Below, in pieces: positions 20,519-30,875 of a DNA stretch of 64,000 nucleotides. A program made the translations under genes and the position numbers. This DNA comes from Euglena gracilis. Its lineage: Eukaryota; Euglenida; Euglenophyceae; Euglenales. The notes under the pieces are model-generated. The model was given only the letters and a program-made list of their open reading frames with translations, was not told the origin of the DNA and searched no databases. The stretch covers positions 29,851,778-29,915,777 of the forward strand of contig CP154957.1 of the NCBI GenBank assembly GCA_039621445.1, given 5' to 3'. Position 1 is the first letter of the stretch. Each line of letters starts with the position of its first letter.

Positions 20519-21020
20519 CACAACGATTATTTGTCCAAAGTGGGTCAGAAATGTCATGTCACCCAAGCTCCCCCCTCAAGGTGCTTATGGAAAGTTGCCA
20601 GTTGCTCTTTGATTCCATTGCCAAAGTGGCTGGTGTGCAGATGGAAGTACTGTGCTTGCGTTCCTTTGTGCGTTTTAATGGTGGTTTAAATGGCGAAGTG
20701 GACCACCGCTCTCCTCCTGTGGTTTGGGTCAATCTCCTTCCAATTAACGGACCTGCTTCCAAAGTTACTTCCCCTTCCACCAGGAAAGCCTCCAACAATT
20801 CCTCTGCTGCAACGTCCACCTCAAAGAAGGACGCCCTTACCCCGTTGGGTTCGCTTTTCGCTCATCTGCTGGACTGGAGGACTTTCACCAATTGGCCAAC
20901 AGACGCCAAGGCAGCTTTGTACAGTTTGTTGCCATATGTGGAGGACAGCCAGTCAGAAAAAGTGGAAGATCTGCGATTCCGAGTTGCCTTCACAGAGGCG
21001 CGGGGCCAGAGATTTTTTCA
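20519..21020 (+). CDS. Exon of a helical protein with Ser/Thr linker
   Basis: The acceptor TGACACACAG ends at 20518 and reading is in phase 0: VVAPQRLFVQSGSEMS, then LLFDSIAKVAGVQMEVLCLR, a VVWVNLLPINGP strand, a Ser/Thr-rich linker (TSPSTRKASNNSSAATSTSK), then LGSLFAHLLDWRTFTNWP, AKAALYSLLPYVEDSQS and VEDLRFRVAFTEARG. The helical parts suit a HEAT/ARM-like scaffold. The 3' limit is uncertain: donor-like GT sites occur near 20960, 20981 and 21022. No family recognised. The frame closes at 21171. Confidence 0.6.
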
Positions 21021-21179
21021 AAGTCCGGATTATTGGATTATTGTTTTTCAAGACAAAAATGTCTTTCCAGTTACTTGTTGTTCCCCAAAAATGAATAAAA
21101 CCAGTTTCTGCCTTCTGCTTTCTGGTTCTCTCGTTTCCTTCCAAACATGGTCGTTTTATGTAATAAATTGATGATGACA

Positions 21180-21620
21180 TTAAGTTGATGATGAATATGT
21201 CAAACATTCTCACAAGAGGTGAAAATGTCCATCTTTTTCGAAATTCTTCAAAAGGGTTGGTCTCTTTCAACAGAGATCAAATAAATTTTCTTCTTTCAAA
21301 ATCAACAAAGAGTGGCACTAAATGAAGCCCCAAATGAAAATTTGGCTCATAAAAGATTTTCTTTTGGGTCCCACCAAAATGCGGGAAAAAATAATTATTA
21401 ATGCACACCCGCATGCACGCGCACAGGAAGGGCCTTCAAAAAGCTTTCACTTGAAAAGCGCAATGGTTTTTCAATGGGGGAAAAAGGTTTCCATCCAACC
21501 CACAAATGTTTGCCCCCCCCCCCATGTAAAAAGGTGGGTTCCCTCCAAGTTTTCCAAACGCTGGAAAAAGTTTTTCCTCCGGCAGTTTTTTCCCCCTCCA
21601 ACAAACCAACAAATTATCCG
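21180..21620. other. Intron sequence
   Basis: AT-rich. It begins with a short GATGATGACATTAAGTTGAT repeat and carries a C run near 21515 and a pyrimidine-rich stretch near 21590. No exon seen. Confidence 0.4.
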
Positions 21621-21623
21621 GAA

Positions 21624-21787
21624 CAGGCTGAATTTTTGAGGCGGTGCCAACCCACCCTTGGGGTGCCTGCTGGGCAGGCACTCCAAGGCACCCAGATCCG
21701 ACCTGGGCACATGGAGGAGGTGCCTGCCTGCCCAGGCACTTCTGGGCGCTCCGAGACCCCCCCCCGGGGTTTGTCAATTTCAGCCCG
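21624..21787. mobile_element. 164-bp CAGGCTG-family element with 8-bp duplication
   Basis: The left end CAGGCTGAATTTTTGAGG (21624) and right end TGTCAATTTCAGCCCG (to 21787) are imperfect inverted repeats. The flanks ATCCGGAA (21616-21623) and ATCTGGAA (21788-21795) match at 7 of 8 positions, as expected for an aged hAT-type target duplication. The interior contains two TGCCTGCC(C/-)AGGCA palindromes and CTCCGAGACCCC plus a C run. The element that hosts intron 44786-45068 has the same ends and interior motifs. Confidence 0.7.
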
Positions 21788-22469
21788 ATCTGGAAGAGAG
21801 CAAAAGAACGGCTGTTGCAAAAAAAAGAGAATTTGCCTGGACAAGCACTGGGATAAAATTTTGATTTCAAAAAGACTTATGTCTGTTTCCTCCCATTGGG
21901 TTGAAGTGGTGGGACGAAAGATTTCTGTTTGGGAGGGGGGAGGCCTGGGGAACACTCTGCATTGCGCGAGATTTGTTTTGGTTCCAAAAAATTGAATGTT
22001 TCGTTGTTGTTGGCATGCTTCCAAGCTTGCAACAGGGGGTTTCATTGGAAGAACCTCTGCACTTGGCGTTGACCTCCTGTATGGTATCTTGTTGTGCAAC
22101 ACTTATGACAAAGCTAGAGCACAGGGATCCTCACAGAAAGTGAACAACAGAATTTGTTTTCTTTTTGAGAAAATAACATGTCCTCAATAATGGTTTGCTC
22201 TGGATTTGAATTGGACCATTTGTGGCTTGAAAGACGTTGGCGTTCCTGAAAGCATTTTTTAAAAGATTGAGGAGGTCTCAAGAATTTTTGGCCCTTCGAG
22301 CTGAAACCCAAACCAGGACCTCCGGAGACCCACACCCCTTCCTCCAGGGTCTTCTGACTTAAAAAGAAGCCTGCAGGGGAGATATGTCAAAATCAATCGC
22401 TCTGAAAAAAAAGGCTGGAGAAAAAACCTCACCGTGCATCCTCCCTCCAACTGCCATGGTTCCTGCAAG

Positions 22470-22787
22470 AGACCAGAGTGTCGCTCGCCTGCTGATGAAG
22501 ATCCTCCTCTGCCTCAAGCACGTGTACCCCGAGATCCAGGACGAGATCGAGTCCATTGCCTTCAACACAACCGCTGTGACGGCGGCCGTGCACTGCCTGA
22601 GCCGCGATTTCGACGACGAGACTGCCGAGCTGGGCCTCTCCGCCTTGCGGGAACTGAAGCGCCATGCCAGCTCCAGTTGCAGGCACAGCGACGACGACGA
22701 CGAAGAGAGCATGGATGAGCCCCTGGACGATGAGGCCCATGCAATTGCCGCTCAATTGCAATTGCATGGAATGCAATTGATGGATAA
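22470..22787 (+). CDS. HEAT/ARM-like exon with acidic linker
   Basis: The acceptor GGTTCCTGCAAG ends at 22469. The frame reads DQSVARLLMKILLCLKHVYP, then EIQDEIESIAFNTTAVTAAV, LSRDFDDETAELGLSALREL, an acidic DDDDEESMDEPLDDEA linker and HAIAAQLQLHGMQLMDN. The paired helices with regularly spaced Leu/Ala strongly suggest a HEAT or armadillo-type repeat. A possible donor AAT|GTCCTC lies at 22787; beyond it the frame runs into an Asn-coding (AAC)n tract and a stop at 22867. Family unknown. Confidence 0.6.
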
Positions 22788-22802
22788 TGTCCTCCTTCTG
22801 TG

Positions 22803-22813
22803 CAACAACAACC

Positions 22814-22865
<52 letters not shown>

Positions 22866-22866
22866 C
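22803..22866. repeat. (AAC)n microsatellite
   Basis: About 20 AAC units, interrupted once by CAC, directly after the helical exon. They are in frame as poly-Asn if the upstream donor is skipped. Length variation between alleles is likely. Confidence 0.95.
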
Positions 22867-23230
22867 TAAAACCTCAATGACGCCCCCCCGGGGATTTTTA
22901 CAAACATTTTTCCAAAGTGTCCGAACACCCAGGGGGGGTGGGCGGTGGTGACTGGCTGGTCCAAAAAAGTGACTGATTGGAAGAATGGACATCCCCCCCA
23001 GGTTGGTTAAAAAATTCGTGAGGCCGAAGGACTGTTTTCCCGTTGCCCAGCACCCCAGGGCTGCCAGGCAGCCAGGAGACTCTGAGACCCCTGCCCAAGG
23101 TTGGCCGAACTCAGCCTCTTTCAATGTCGGTTGAATTTTAGTTGGCAGCCATGACTTGCCTGCCCCCTTCCTGGATATTGACCCAAAAACACCGGTGCTG
23201 ACAAAAATATCACCTCCTCCTTCCCCCCCC

Positions 23231-23751
23231 CAGGGATGAATGGGAAGCCCTTCGGTATTGAGGTAGGTGGCAGGGGGGGGTGTCCTGACCACCCCTCCCC
23301 CCCCCCTGGGGGGGGGTCAGGTGATAGGGGGGGGGGGTCCGGACCACCCCCCCCCCCTAGATGTTGGGAGGGGGGTCCGGACCCTCTCACCCCCCCCTCC
23401 TTGACAGGTGCCAAAAAATAGCAGAAAATTTTCAAAATGAGCAAAAACGTCCCTTTTGCTGACTTTTGGAAATATTGCCCATTTTTTGATGTGTTGGTGT
23501 TTTCCCCCCAAAAAATGTTCAAAAAAATTCAAAAAATGAGCATTTTTGTATCGATTTTCAAAGAAAAATCAGGGATTTTTGACCGATTTCGACCCGATTT
23601 CCGGTCCTTTGCCCGTCCATGAAATCGAAAAATTTTCGGCCCCCCCTCAGTTTCGAGGTAGGAGGGGGGGGTCCGACCCACCCCCCTCCCCCCCCCTGTT
23701 GGGGGGGGGGGGGGTCCGCCCCCCCCCCTCAAGGCTTCCCATCCATCCCTG
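23231..23751. mobile_element. hAT-like element inserted in poly-C, 8-bp duplication
   Basis: The left end CAGGGATGAATGGGAAGCC (23231) and right end GGCTTCCCATCCATCCCTG (to 23751) are inverted with one mismatch. The terminal CAGGGATG resembles classical hAT ends. Exactly eight C precede the element (23223-23230) and exactly eight follow it (23752-23759), as an 8-bp target duplication would produce. Subterminal GAGGTAGG/CCTC and long C/G runs lie inside both ends. The AT-rich core has no transposase frame. It lies in the intron just before the exon at 23771. Confidence 0.75.
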
Positions 23752-23770
23752 CCCCCCCCAATAATTGCAG

Positions 23771-23825
23771 ATTTCTACAACTGTGTCGCCCACATTACCA
23801 GGGGTGATCGACATTTTGCAATTTC
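23771..23825 (+). CDS. Small candidate exon
   Basis: The acceptor ATAATTGCAG ends at 23770. The frame, entered with two carry-over bases, reads FYNCVAHITRGDRHFAIS. A GTACAG donor-like site follows at 23826. The sequence looks like a conserved helical turn, but the donor is weak and the exon could extend or be shorter. Confidence 0.38.
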
Positions 23826-23926
23826 GTACAGTAAAATGATATCAACCCCAGAGAAGGAATCTTTTTCTGGCGATCTATTTCCCAGGCTTCAAGGAATCAT
23901 TTGAAGCAGCCAATTGCCTGACTGAG

Positions 23927-24093
23927 ACCTTGATGAGGAGGGTATTGGTGAAGAGGAGGCTGGTCGGCCAATGGTGAAGCAGCGGAAGCGCATCGTGGCC
24001 CAAAGGACCCCAGAGGCTATTCGAAAGGCAATAGATATGTCGTTGATCTCAGACATCATTGAAACCATTGCAACGGCAGGGACAAAAGATGAG
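23927..24093 (+). CDS. Exon with basic and helical segment
   Basis: The frame reads DEEGIGEEEAGRPMVKQRKR, IVAQRTPEAIRKAIDMSLI and SDIIETIATAGTKDE, ending at a good donor GATGAG|GTGTGC (24093/24094). The acceptor is uncertain (GACTGAG at 23926, non-canonical tract). An acidic linker is followed by a basic helix and an ARM-like helix pair. No family recognised. Confidence 0.5.
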
Positions 24094-24803
24094 GTGTGCA
24101 TTTTCAGAATGAGCATTCAAAACACAATCAGATTTGTGTTGGGTCAAGTCTTAGATTTATAATTTTGGCTTTGGCCAAGAAAGCACTCCACCAGTTCCTC
24201 TCAGCCTGTTTGCATTTACAGTTAATTGGCAGCAATTTTGCCCCAGGAACCCAATATTTTGCCTCAAACCCAAAATTTTTGGCTTGTAGACACCAATGCA
24301 TTTGGTCTCTGCCCCAGGATTTTGGTCCCCAGTTCAGAATTTTGGTCCCCTGACCAGACAGAATTCTGGTTCACCACGACAAAATCTTCGGGGTCAAGTT
24401 TCAGGGTTTGGGGCCAAAACATATTGGGTCAGAACCAAATTTTTGGGCTGGGGAGCATACTGTGCACGGGGGACAATTCACCTGCATCTCGCTGTAATTT
24501 TAAGATCTCAAGGAACTGGAAATTTCCAGAAGATTCTTCGGCACATTGACCACCTGCGAGCGCTGGGAGGGGGTGGTCCGCCTGCCTGACACCCTGGCAC
24601 TCCTCGTCCTCTGGAGTTAGTGTGCCTTCATGACAGGGGCAGGTGGGCAGACAGAAACACAGACACATGCAGACATGTTTCAAACACACCCGTTTTTCTG
24701 ACACCAAAAGCAATGGATGCAATCACCAAAAGAAATGATGCAAATTCAGCTGGTGTGTGTTTAAGGAAGCCATGTTTGGTTTCACGGAACCTTTTTCTTC
24801 CAG

Positions 24804-25043
24804 GTCATCCTCTCAAAACGGTACCACTACCTACAGCTGGTGTTGGCATTGCCCTTTGTGTACATAAGTGGCGACCTGGCGGAGCAGCTCCTGTTCCTCC
24901 ATGAAAAGGGCGACACGACGACGCATCAAAAGGCGGTCAAAGACCTCATTGCCTTCTCAGTGGCCCAGTTGAACGAAGGGCGGGATGGTTTCATCAATGC
25001 AGCCTCGTATTGTTACAAAGACCATGGGCGCATTCCTCTGGAG
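24804..25043 (+). CDS. HEAT/ARM-like exon, 80 codons
   Basis: The acceptor CTTTTTCTTCCAG ends at 24803 and the donor CTGGAG|GTATCC at 25043/25044. The exon is 240 nt, phase 0 at both ends: VILSKRYHYLQLVLALPFVY, ISGDLAEQLLFLHEKG, TTTHQKAVKDLIAFSVAQLN, EGRDGFINAASYCYKDHGRI. Two to three amphipathic helix pairs fit a helical-repeat scaffold. Splice sites are strong, making this one of the safest exons here. Confidence 0.75.
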
Positions 25044-26815
25044 GTATCCATTTTGAAGCATTGTTCTTGAGGGGAAGTGGGAGGTATTGCAAACTTTGGC
25101 GCCCCCTCCCCCCACTCCCTCCCACCCTCCACACCCTCCCCCACTCCCCGCACTATTAGTGGGTGCCGGGATGCCATTTTCTCCAGGGTCCAGGGGGGAG
25201 GAGGCTGCGCACCACCACCTCCCCAAAATAACAACCAAAAGCCATTTTCGGATTTTCTGTGCAAATTACCCACAAGGAGGGTATCAAGTGCACGTTGGTC
25301 TTGTGCAGGGAGTGGTCCGACCACCCCCCTGCCGGCTGGGGGAGGTGCCCCAAAACCAAAGAGTTTTTTTCTCGCCGCAAAGTGAAGTACCTGGACCGGA
25401 GTGGGGGGCGGTGTCTGGACCCCCTTACCTGCCCTTAATCGAAGCCTGCCTGGTGGGTCAACAGCTCCCAGCCAGGCTGTGGACCCAGGCTGTGTGGGCG
25501 AACAAATTTTAGGAGCGCTAAAAAATTTTAAGAGGGGCCAAAAATGCCATTTTCTGAAGTTTATTTTTTTTGCTTTCACCTCAAATTTTTGGTAATGAAT
25601 CCTGACCCAGCTGGATTTGGACCAAAGAGCTCAGCACTACACAAAACCTGATTTATAAGTGGGGGGTGGTTATAAGTGGGGGTGGGGTTTACCTGGCCTC
25701 GAAAAACAAGCGCAAAAATGTGCAAAAAAAAATGCGCAAAAAATGGGCATTTTTTTTAAGAAAAATGTGCTAAAATGCGCAAAATCTGGGAGAAAAGGTG
25801 CAAAATCACAAAAAATGCAAAAATCACCGGAAAAAAATGTGAAAAATGGTACCAAATTTACACCAAAATTATACGGAAGTAAGAGGAGTATCAGTTTCAA
25901 AAAAAAAATTGCAAAAATGGTCAAAATGCAAAAAAATGGGTAAATAACAAAAAAAAATGCGCCGAAAATATCGAGAAAAAAAATGTGCAAGAAAATGCAA
26001 AAAAAAAAAAACGCGAGGCGTGGAGGGGGTGTTCAGGGGGTTGTCCGGCCGGTTGGCAGGTGGATCCGGCGCGTTGCCAAAAAACACCAAAAAAAGTCCC
26101 AATTTTTAAAAGGAAAATAGTGTGTGCAAACATGGTTTATGGGCTTTTTCAGCCCAAATTTTTTTCTGCACAGGGGGGTGAGTCCACCCCCTCCCCCAAA
26201 TGCCAACATTTGTAATTTCTAAGGGCCCTAAAATGCACAAAGTGGAATTTTCATTTTTTTTATTATTCTTTTTTTGTGTTGTGTGCTTTGTGTATCCTCC
26301 CCCTGAAGGGTGGCTGGATGTCAGCGGTTTTTTTTGTGATGTGGGAATTGGACAAATAAAGTCAAAAAAAATGGACTGCATATGTCTAAATTTGTGTCAA
26401 AATGATTTCAGAATTTGCTAATTCTTGGGCAAAAGCCTCGGGGCAGGCTTCGATATCAGGAGGGCGTACAGGGTTTAGGTGCCCCCCCCTGGACCAGGGG
26501 GGGGTCCGGACCCCACCTGCCAGGGTGTGTGTGATGGTAGCATGCTGCAGTAGATGTTTCAGGTGTCTGGCAGATGTTTGAGGCGGTCGGCGGCCCGGCC
26601 GGCAGCCCTTCCCAGCCCTGCCCTGCGCGGCCGAAATGCATGAGCCGAAAAACGTTCATTTTTGGCTCGAAAACAGTTTTTCCGGATCCGGGAGGCCAAA
26701 AAAACATCGTTCTGGGCAAAAAAAATTTATTTATTTTATTTTTCGACTTCTTTTGACCCAACAATGACCAATAACGATCAAAGATAAACAGGCCAAAATT
26801 GAACAAAATGGCCAA

Positions 26816-27230
26816 AATTGGCCGAAAAATGGCTTTAACTCCGGCTAGGCGGGGAGTTGCGGGGAACTGAAAACACTGTTAGGTTGGGCATTTTAAGGGC
26901 TCATTTTGGGTTTCCGGACATTTCTTTTGATTCCCTACCATTTTTGAGAAATTTTAGAAAAATCGACATTTTGACCCAAAACAGGGCCGAAAACGGCCAA
27001 GTCGCAAGCCTGCCGCGCTGCTTTGGGCCGTACCTGGGCGGGGAGTTGTGGGAAAATCAAAATACCGTTAGATGGGTTATTTCAAGGGCTTCACTTCAGG
27101 TCTCCGGACAATTCCTTTGATTTTGCTTCATTTCTGAGATATTTTAGAAACATCTATTTTCTTGACCAAGAAAACAGCCCAAAGTGGCCGCTGAAATGGG
27201 CCAAAATTGGCCGAAAATGGCCGTAACTCG
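26816..27230. repeat. Two diverged tandem units, about 200 bp
   Basis: Both units run ATTGGCCGAAAAATGGC / GGCCGAAAATGGCCGTAACT, GGCGGGGAGTTG(C/T)GGG, a CTGTTAGGTTGGGCATTT / CCGTTAGATGGGTTATTT block, TCCGGACA(T/A)TTC(T/C)TTTGAT, TTTTAGAAA and CAGCCCAAA/CAGGGCCGAAA. They differ at many positions, so the duplication is old. Confidence 0.6.
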
Positions 27231-27504
27231 GACCACACAAAGAGGTGGGGGGAAAAATAAATTTATTAACATTTCATAAATTATTGTAAAATCACTGAAA
27301 GTTACCGTAAATTGCAGGTGAGTAATTTGTACAACATAAATTACGCGAAATTTGCAATGCTAGTCTTTTCGTCCTTCCATTACGTGCAAGTCCCATTCAG
27401 AGCTCAGCATTATTAAAAATCTGGTTTAAGCGCATCCCTCCCGCGCCAGCTTTTTTTCCCCCCAGCCAGTACCTTTTTTCCGGCTGGACATTGCTATGGA
27501 TTTT

Positions 27505-28603
27505 TTGGTAGTCGCTGGTGACCATGGTCACCTGCTACCAAATTCTGGCGACTGGTCGCTGGCAACCATCGGTGGTCAGGCCGACTGGTGGCGGCCACCA
27601 ATAATTTGACCCCCCTCTGAACAATTTTTAAGCCCCCCCCCCACAAAATTGTCTAAATTTACACCAAAACTGCCCTCCCAGATGGCTTCAGAACCTCTCA
27701 ATCGGAGGTCAATATGCCAAAGAAAAAGGGAAACTCTCTTTTGGTCCAAATCTTCACTCTGCCAATGGGCCGACTAAGTTTATGAGACGTTTACCCCTGG
27801 CCATCCTTGACTTGCCCACGCCAGATGGCCGCTTTCCCCAAAACTTTGGTTTGCGGGCTTTTTTTTTTTACAGCAATTGCCCGATTTCGGCCTGGCCCGG
27901 CCTGGCTCAGGTCCAGCCTCCTGGGGGGGGGGGGTAGGCTAGCCAACCCAAATTTTAGCCAGCCCAAACCTCTAACCCGAGCCCCACCTGGGGTCTTTAA
28001 AGAGGTGTGTGATCTCCAGGGGGGGGGGATGCCGCATTGGGCCAAAAATGTAATAAAACTCAAAAGATTTTTGGGGGTCAAGTTGGCCACTTTTGTCCAC
28101 TTTTGGCAACTTTGGTCATTATTGGCCATTATTGGCCACTTTTGGATATTTTTGGCATTTTTGGCTATTGTTGGGCATTTTTTGCCACTTTTGGCAGCGA
28201 TTGGCTATTTTTGGCATATTTTTTTTTGGCTTTTGTTGTCCATTTTTGGCCGTTTTCCGCAATATTTGGCCATTTTTGGCCATTGTTTATTGCTTCTGGC
28301 TCTTTCTTGCTGCTTTTGGCTGCTTTTGGCAACTTTTTTTTTGGCTCCTTTTTCCCCACATTTGGCCATTTTTGCTGGATCACCTCCTGCTCAAACGGAG
28401 ACGTATCACCTTGAAGGTCCCACGCATTGACCCCTTGATATGGGGCTGCTGAAGTGATTTGGGCAGGTTTCGGGCCATTTGTGATTTTTCAACAATTAAT
28501 TTGCCAGGGGGGGGAAGCTAAATTTTTTTTTGGCGGGGGGATGGTCAAATGGTTGCTAGACCATGGCCAATGGTCGCTACCATTGGCGACCACCAAAAAT
28601 TCC
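27505..28603. mobile_element. Candidate element with inverted TGGTNGTCGC ends
   Basis: The left end TTTTTTGGTAGTCGCTGG with ACCATGGTCACC parallels the reverse complement of the right end (TTTTTGGTGGTCGCC, GCGACCATTGG, CCATGGTC at about 28560-28600). The matching is imperfect and no target duplication was found. The interior holds C/G runs and the TTTTTGGC repeat tract. Confidence 0.35.
28080..28385. repeat. Degenerate TTTTTGGCCA tandem tract
   Basis: About 300 bp of TTTTTGGC(C/T)A(C/T)T-type units of 9-20 bp. Several frames stay open and read as Phe/Leu/Gly/Trp-rich sequence. These are repeat artefacts, not genes. Confidence 0.8.
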
Positions 28604-28778
28604 AAAGCCAATTTCCCGCAATGAGCCCCTTTTTCCATCCTGCCGGCTGGACTTGATCTTCAAGCAAACATCCCATCCCCCACCAGCATTTCTATTTGTG
28701 ATTCTCAAGAACTGGTGATCGCTAAGCTTTTTTTGTGAGTGCACAAATGTTTTCATCTTTTTTTCCCTGTCCACCCAG

Positions 28779-28873
28779 GATCAGGAAATCTTGAACCTCA
28801 GTCGCTCCATCATTTGGCTTCACAAGCAGCGCAAACTCTCTCTCTGGTGGGGCTCAGCTTTGGTTGTAGCAAG
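28779..28873 (+). CDS. Short exon
   Basis: The acceptor TTTTTTTCCCTGTCCACCCAG ends at 28778 with an excellent pyrimidine tract. The frame reads DQEILNLSRSIIWLHKQRKL then SLWWGSALVVA and ends in phase 2 at GCAAG|GTGTTTG (28873/28874). It gives one amphipathic helix with a basic end. A following segment near 28994-29060 starts similarly with GATCAGGA and may be a partial local duplication, but no good phase match was found. Confidence 0.5.
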
Positions 28874-29639
28874 GTGTTTGCAAGACAACACCAGGATCAG
28901 GATTTCACAGGAATGCATAAAATAGGTGTTTTTTTCACAGAAAGATTTGTGCTTTTATTTTTGAACGGTCGTGTGTGTCTGTCAGGATCAGGACAATCTG
29001 AAGTCATTTGTATTTATTGTGTGCATCTATTGTGTGGAGGGGATTCACAAGGTGGAAAAGACACAACCTCCCCCCGACATGCCAACTCCCCTTCACTCCA
29101 CACACCCCACCTCCCAGAATAATGCTGTGGCACACAATTTCTTTATGATATTTTGGCTCCCAAAGGATGCTCCTCGGGAGGAGGGCCTCTCGCCCTCTAG
29201 CCCTCTGCCTGCTTGCTGGGCACTCCATGGTACCCTGAGACCCCGGGGTTGGTCGTAAAAATTGGGGGTGTCACAAGTATGTGATGGGAACCAGCATGTA
29301 CTTTGACAGCAATTCGGAAACCACAATGAGCAGCAAGAGTCCACGGAAGAGCAAGGGTCAGGATTATTTGGGTATCCAAAATAGGGAATTTCTTGGAGGG
29401 TTTAACCTCAAAGAAAAAAAATTGGCTGCAGAATTTCAACCCAGGTGGATTGGGGCTTTCCTCACCTATTTTTGGGGCACCAGTGGTCCAGCAGGCAGCT
29501 TGTTGGACCCACCCCCTGGACACACCCGGGGGGGGGTTCTAGCCAGCACCCTTTTCCAGCCGGCTGGCTGACCCTCCGGAGGTCCTTGAGATCTGATCAT
29601 CCGAAGCCGGGGGTCAGGGGTTATATTGCATTTCTGTAT

Positions 29640-29684
29640 ACACACACACACACACATATGCAGATACATACACACATACATATG

Positions 29685-29754
<70 letters not shown>

Positions 29755-29815
29755 CACACGTACATATACATCATATACATATACATATACATGTACATAC
29801 ACATACATACAAAGA
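29640..29815. repeat. (CA)n/(TATACA)n microsatellite
   Basis: A short CA run leads into about 100 bp of perfect TATACA hexamers and related ACATAC units. It is read as Ile/Tyr/His runs in three frames and has no coding meaning. Confidence 0.97.
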
Positions 29816-30138
29816 GAGATATATATTGCTTCTGACTCAAAGGACCCCCCAAAGCACACATGGTTTTGTATAATTTCAAATGTTTGCACATTTTTGGCAC
29901 TTTATTTTGATTCTCCCACAACAAATAGATGATCATGCCAGTCATTTTTGCCAAGACGTTTTTTTGTTGTTGTTTTTTTGAGGGAATTTGTTTTTCCTCT
30001 CAAGGGTGCTATGTGCTATGCTGTTTGTCAGCCGAAGTCCCTGGCCGGGGGGGGGGTGAGGGGTATATTTGGGGGGATCATATTCGGCAGGGGCGTCAGA
30101 AGGTGTTGTGGTGTTGGGGTGTTGTGCACATCCGCCAG

Positions 30139-30342
30139 ACAAATCAGTTGCCTGTGGAATCACTGCCGCCAACCAGGGATCGGCGAGATTTGGCCACGTG
30201 CTTCCTCTCCTTGGTGGGGGACCCTGCGCTCGAGGAGAACTCTGATTCCCCACTTTTCGTCTTGGGAGAACTGCTTGCAAATGAGATGTCGAACGCATCT
30301 CGCAGCCTTCACAGCATCCTGATGAAGTTGGGGCTTCTTGAG
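30139..30342 (+). CDS. HEAT-like exon, about 68 codons
   Basis: The acceptor CACATCCGCCAG ends at 30138. The phase-0 frame reads TNQLPVESLPPTRDRRDLAT, CFLSLVGDPALEENSD, PLFVLGELLANEMSNASR and SLHSILMKLGLLE to donor GAG|GTGCTGAG (30342/30343). Skipping this donor would add VLSRWQRIAGPQTVEF before another GT. Two helix pairs are clear; the pattern again suggests HEAT/ARM repeats. Confidence 0.6.
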
Positions 30343-30692
30343 GTGCTGAGCCGCTGGCAAAGGATTGCTGGGCCTCAAACTGTGGAATTTGTGGAATTTT
30401 TTATTTGTGTTTTTCCCCCTGAAAATTATTGTTTCTCAAGCTGTTCTCAATTATGCCTCTCCCTGGCACACTAGTCTTTTCTTTTGCCTCAAGGATGCAA
30501 TTGACTGCTACACAGTACAGAATTGTGTGTATTGTGTGGAGCATCTGCAGTGCAGCGCCTCCCGTCTTCTGGAGACAGACGTTGTTGGTTACAACCAGAG
30601 GACCCATTGGCTGTGTCATCCCTTCTTTTAGCTTTCTCTTCTTCTGGTTGACGTTACATTACATCTCTATCTTCATGCAGTGTTCTGTTCAG

Positions 30693-30767
30693 GTGACTCT
30701 GGAAAATAAGAATGATTTGGCAGTCAAGCTGTCTTGGTCTTGGTCAGCCTATGGCTGGCAACCTGAG
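30693..30767 (+). CDS. Small candidate exon, 25 codons
   Basis: The acceptor TGTTCTGTTCAG ends at 30692 and donor CCTGAG|GTCTTT follows 30767. The exon is phase 0 on both sides: VTLENKNDLAVKLSWSWSAY then GWQPE. Splice sites look good, but the reading phase does not match the next exon as drawn, so one boundary may be wrong. Confidence 0.35.
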
Positions 30768-30875
30768 GTCTTTTGTTTGGAAGGCAGAGCTCCCCAAATG
30801 CACCCCAAATGCACCGTTTTCTTGAACCCGAGCAAAAAAAAATGGGGGGGTTTAATTTAAATTTCGGACACACAG

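Larger units (their letters stand above)
25044..28778. other. Long intron or intergenic stretch
   Basis: 3.7 kb without a convincing exon. It contains C/G runs, an A-rich stretch of AAAAATGTGC and AAAAATGCGC units (about 25690-26010), the diverged tandem pair at 26816-27230, the inverted-end candidate at 27505-28603 and the TTTTTGGC tract at 28080-28385. Either the flanking exons belong to one gene with a large intron, or a gene boundary lies here. Confidence 0.4.

Noticed and set aside
28037-28430. Phe/Trp/Leu-rich membrane-protein-like frames
   Set aside because: Three overlapping frames are open because of TTTTTGGC tandem repeats. No credible start or splice sites.
29445-29954. His/Ile/Tyr-rich frames
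   Set aside because: They are translations of the CA/TATACA microsatellite.
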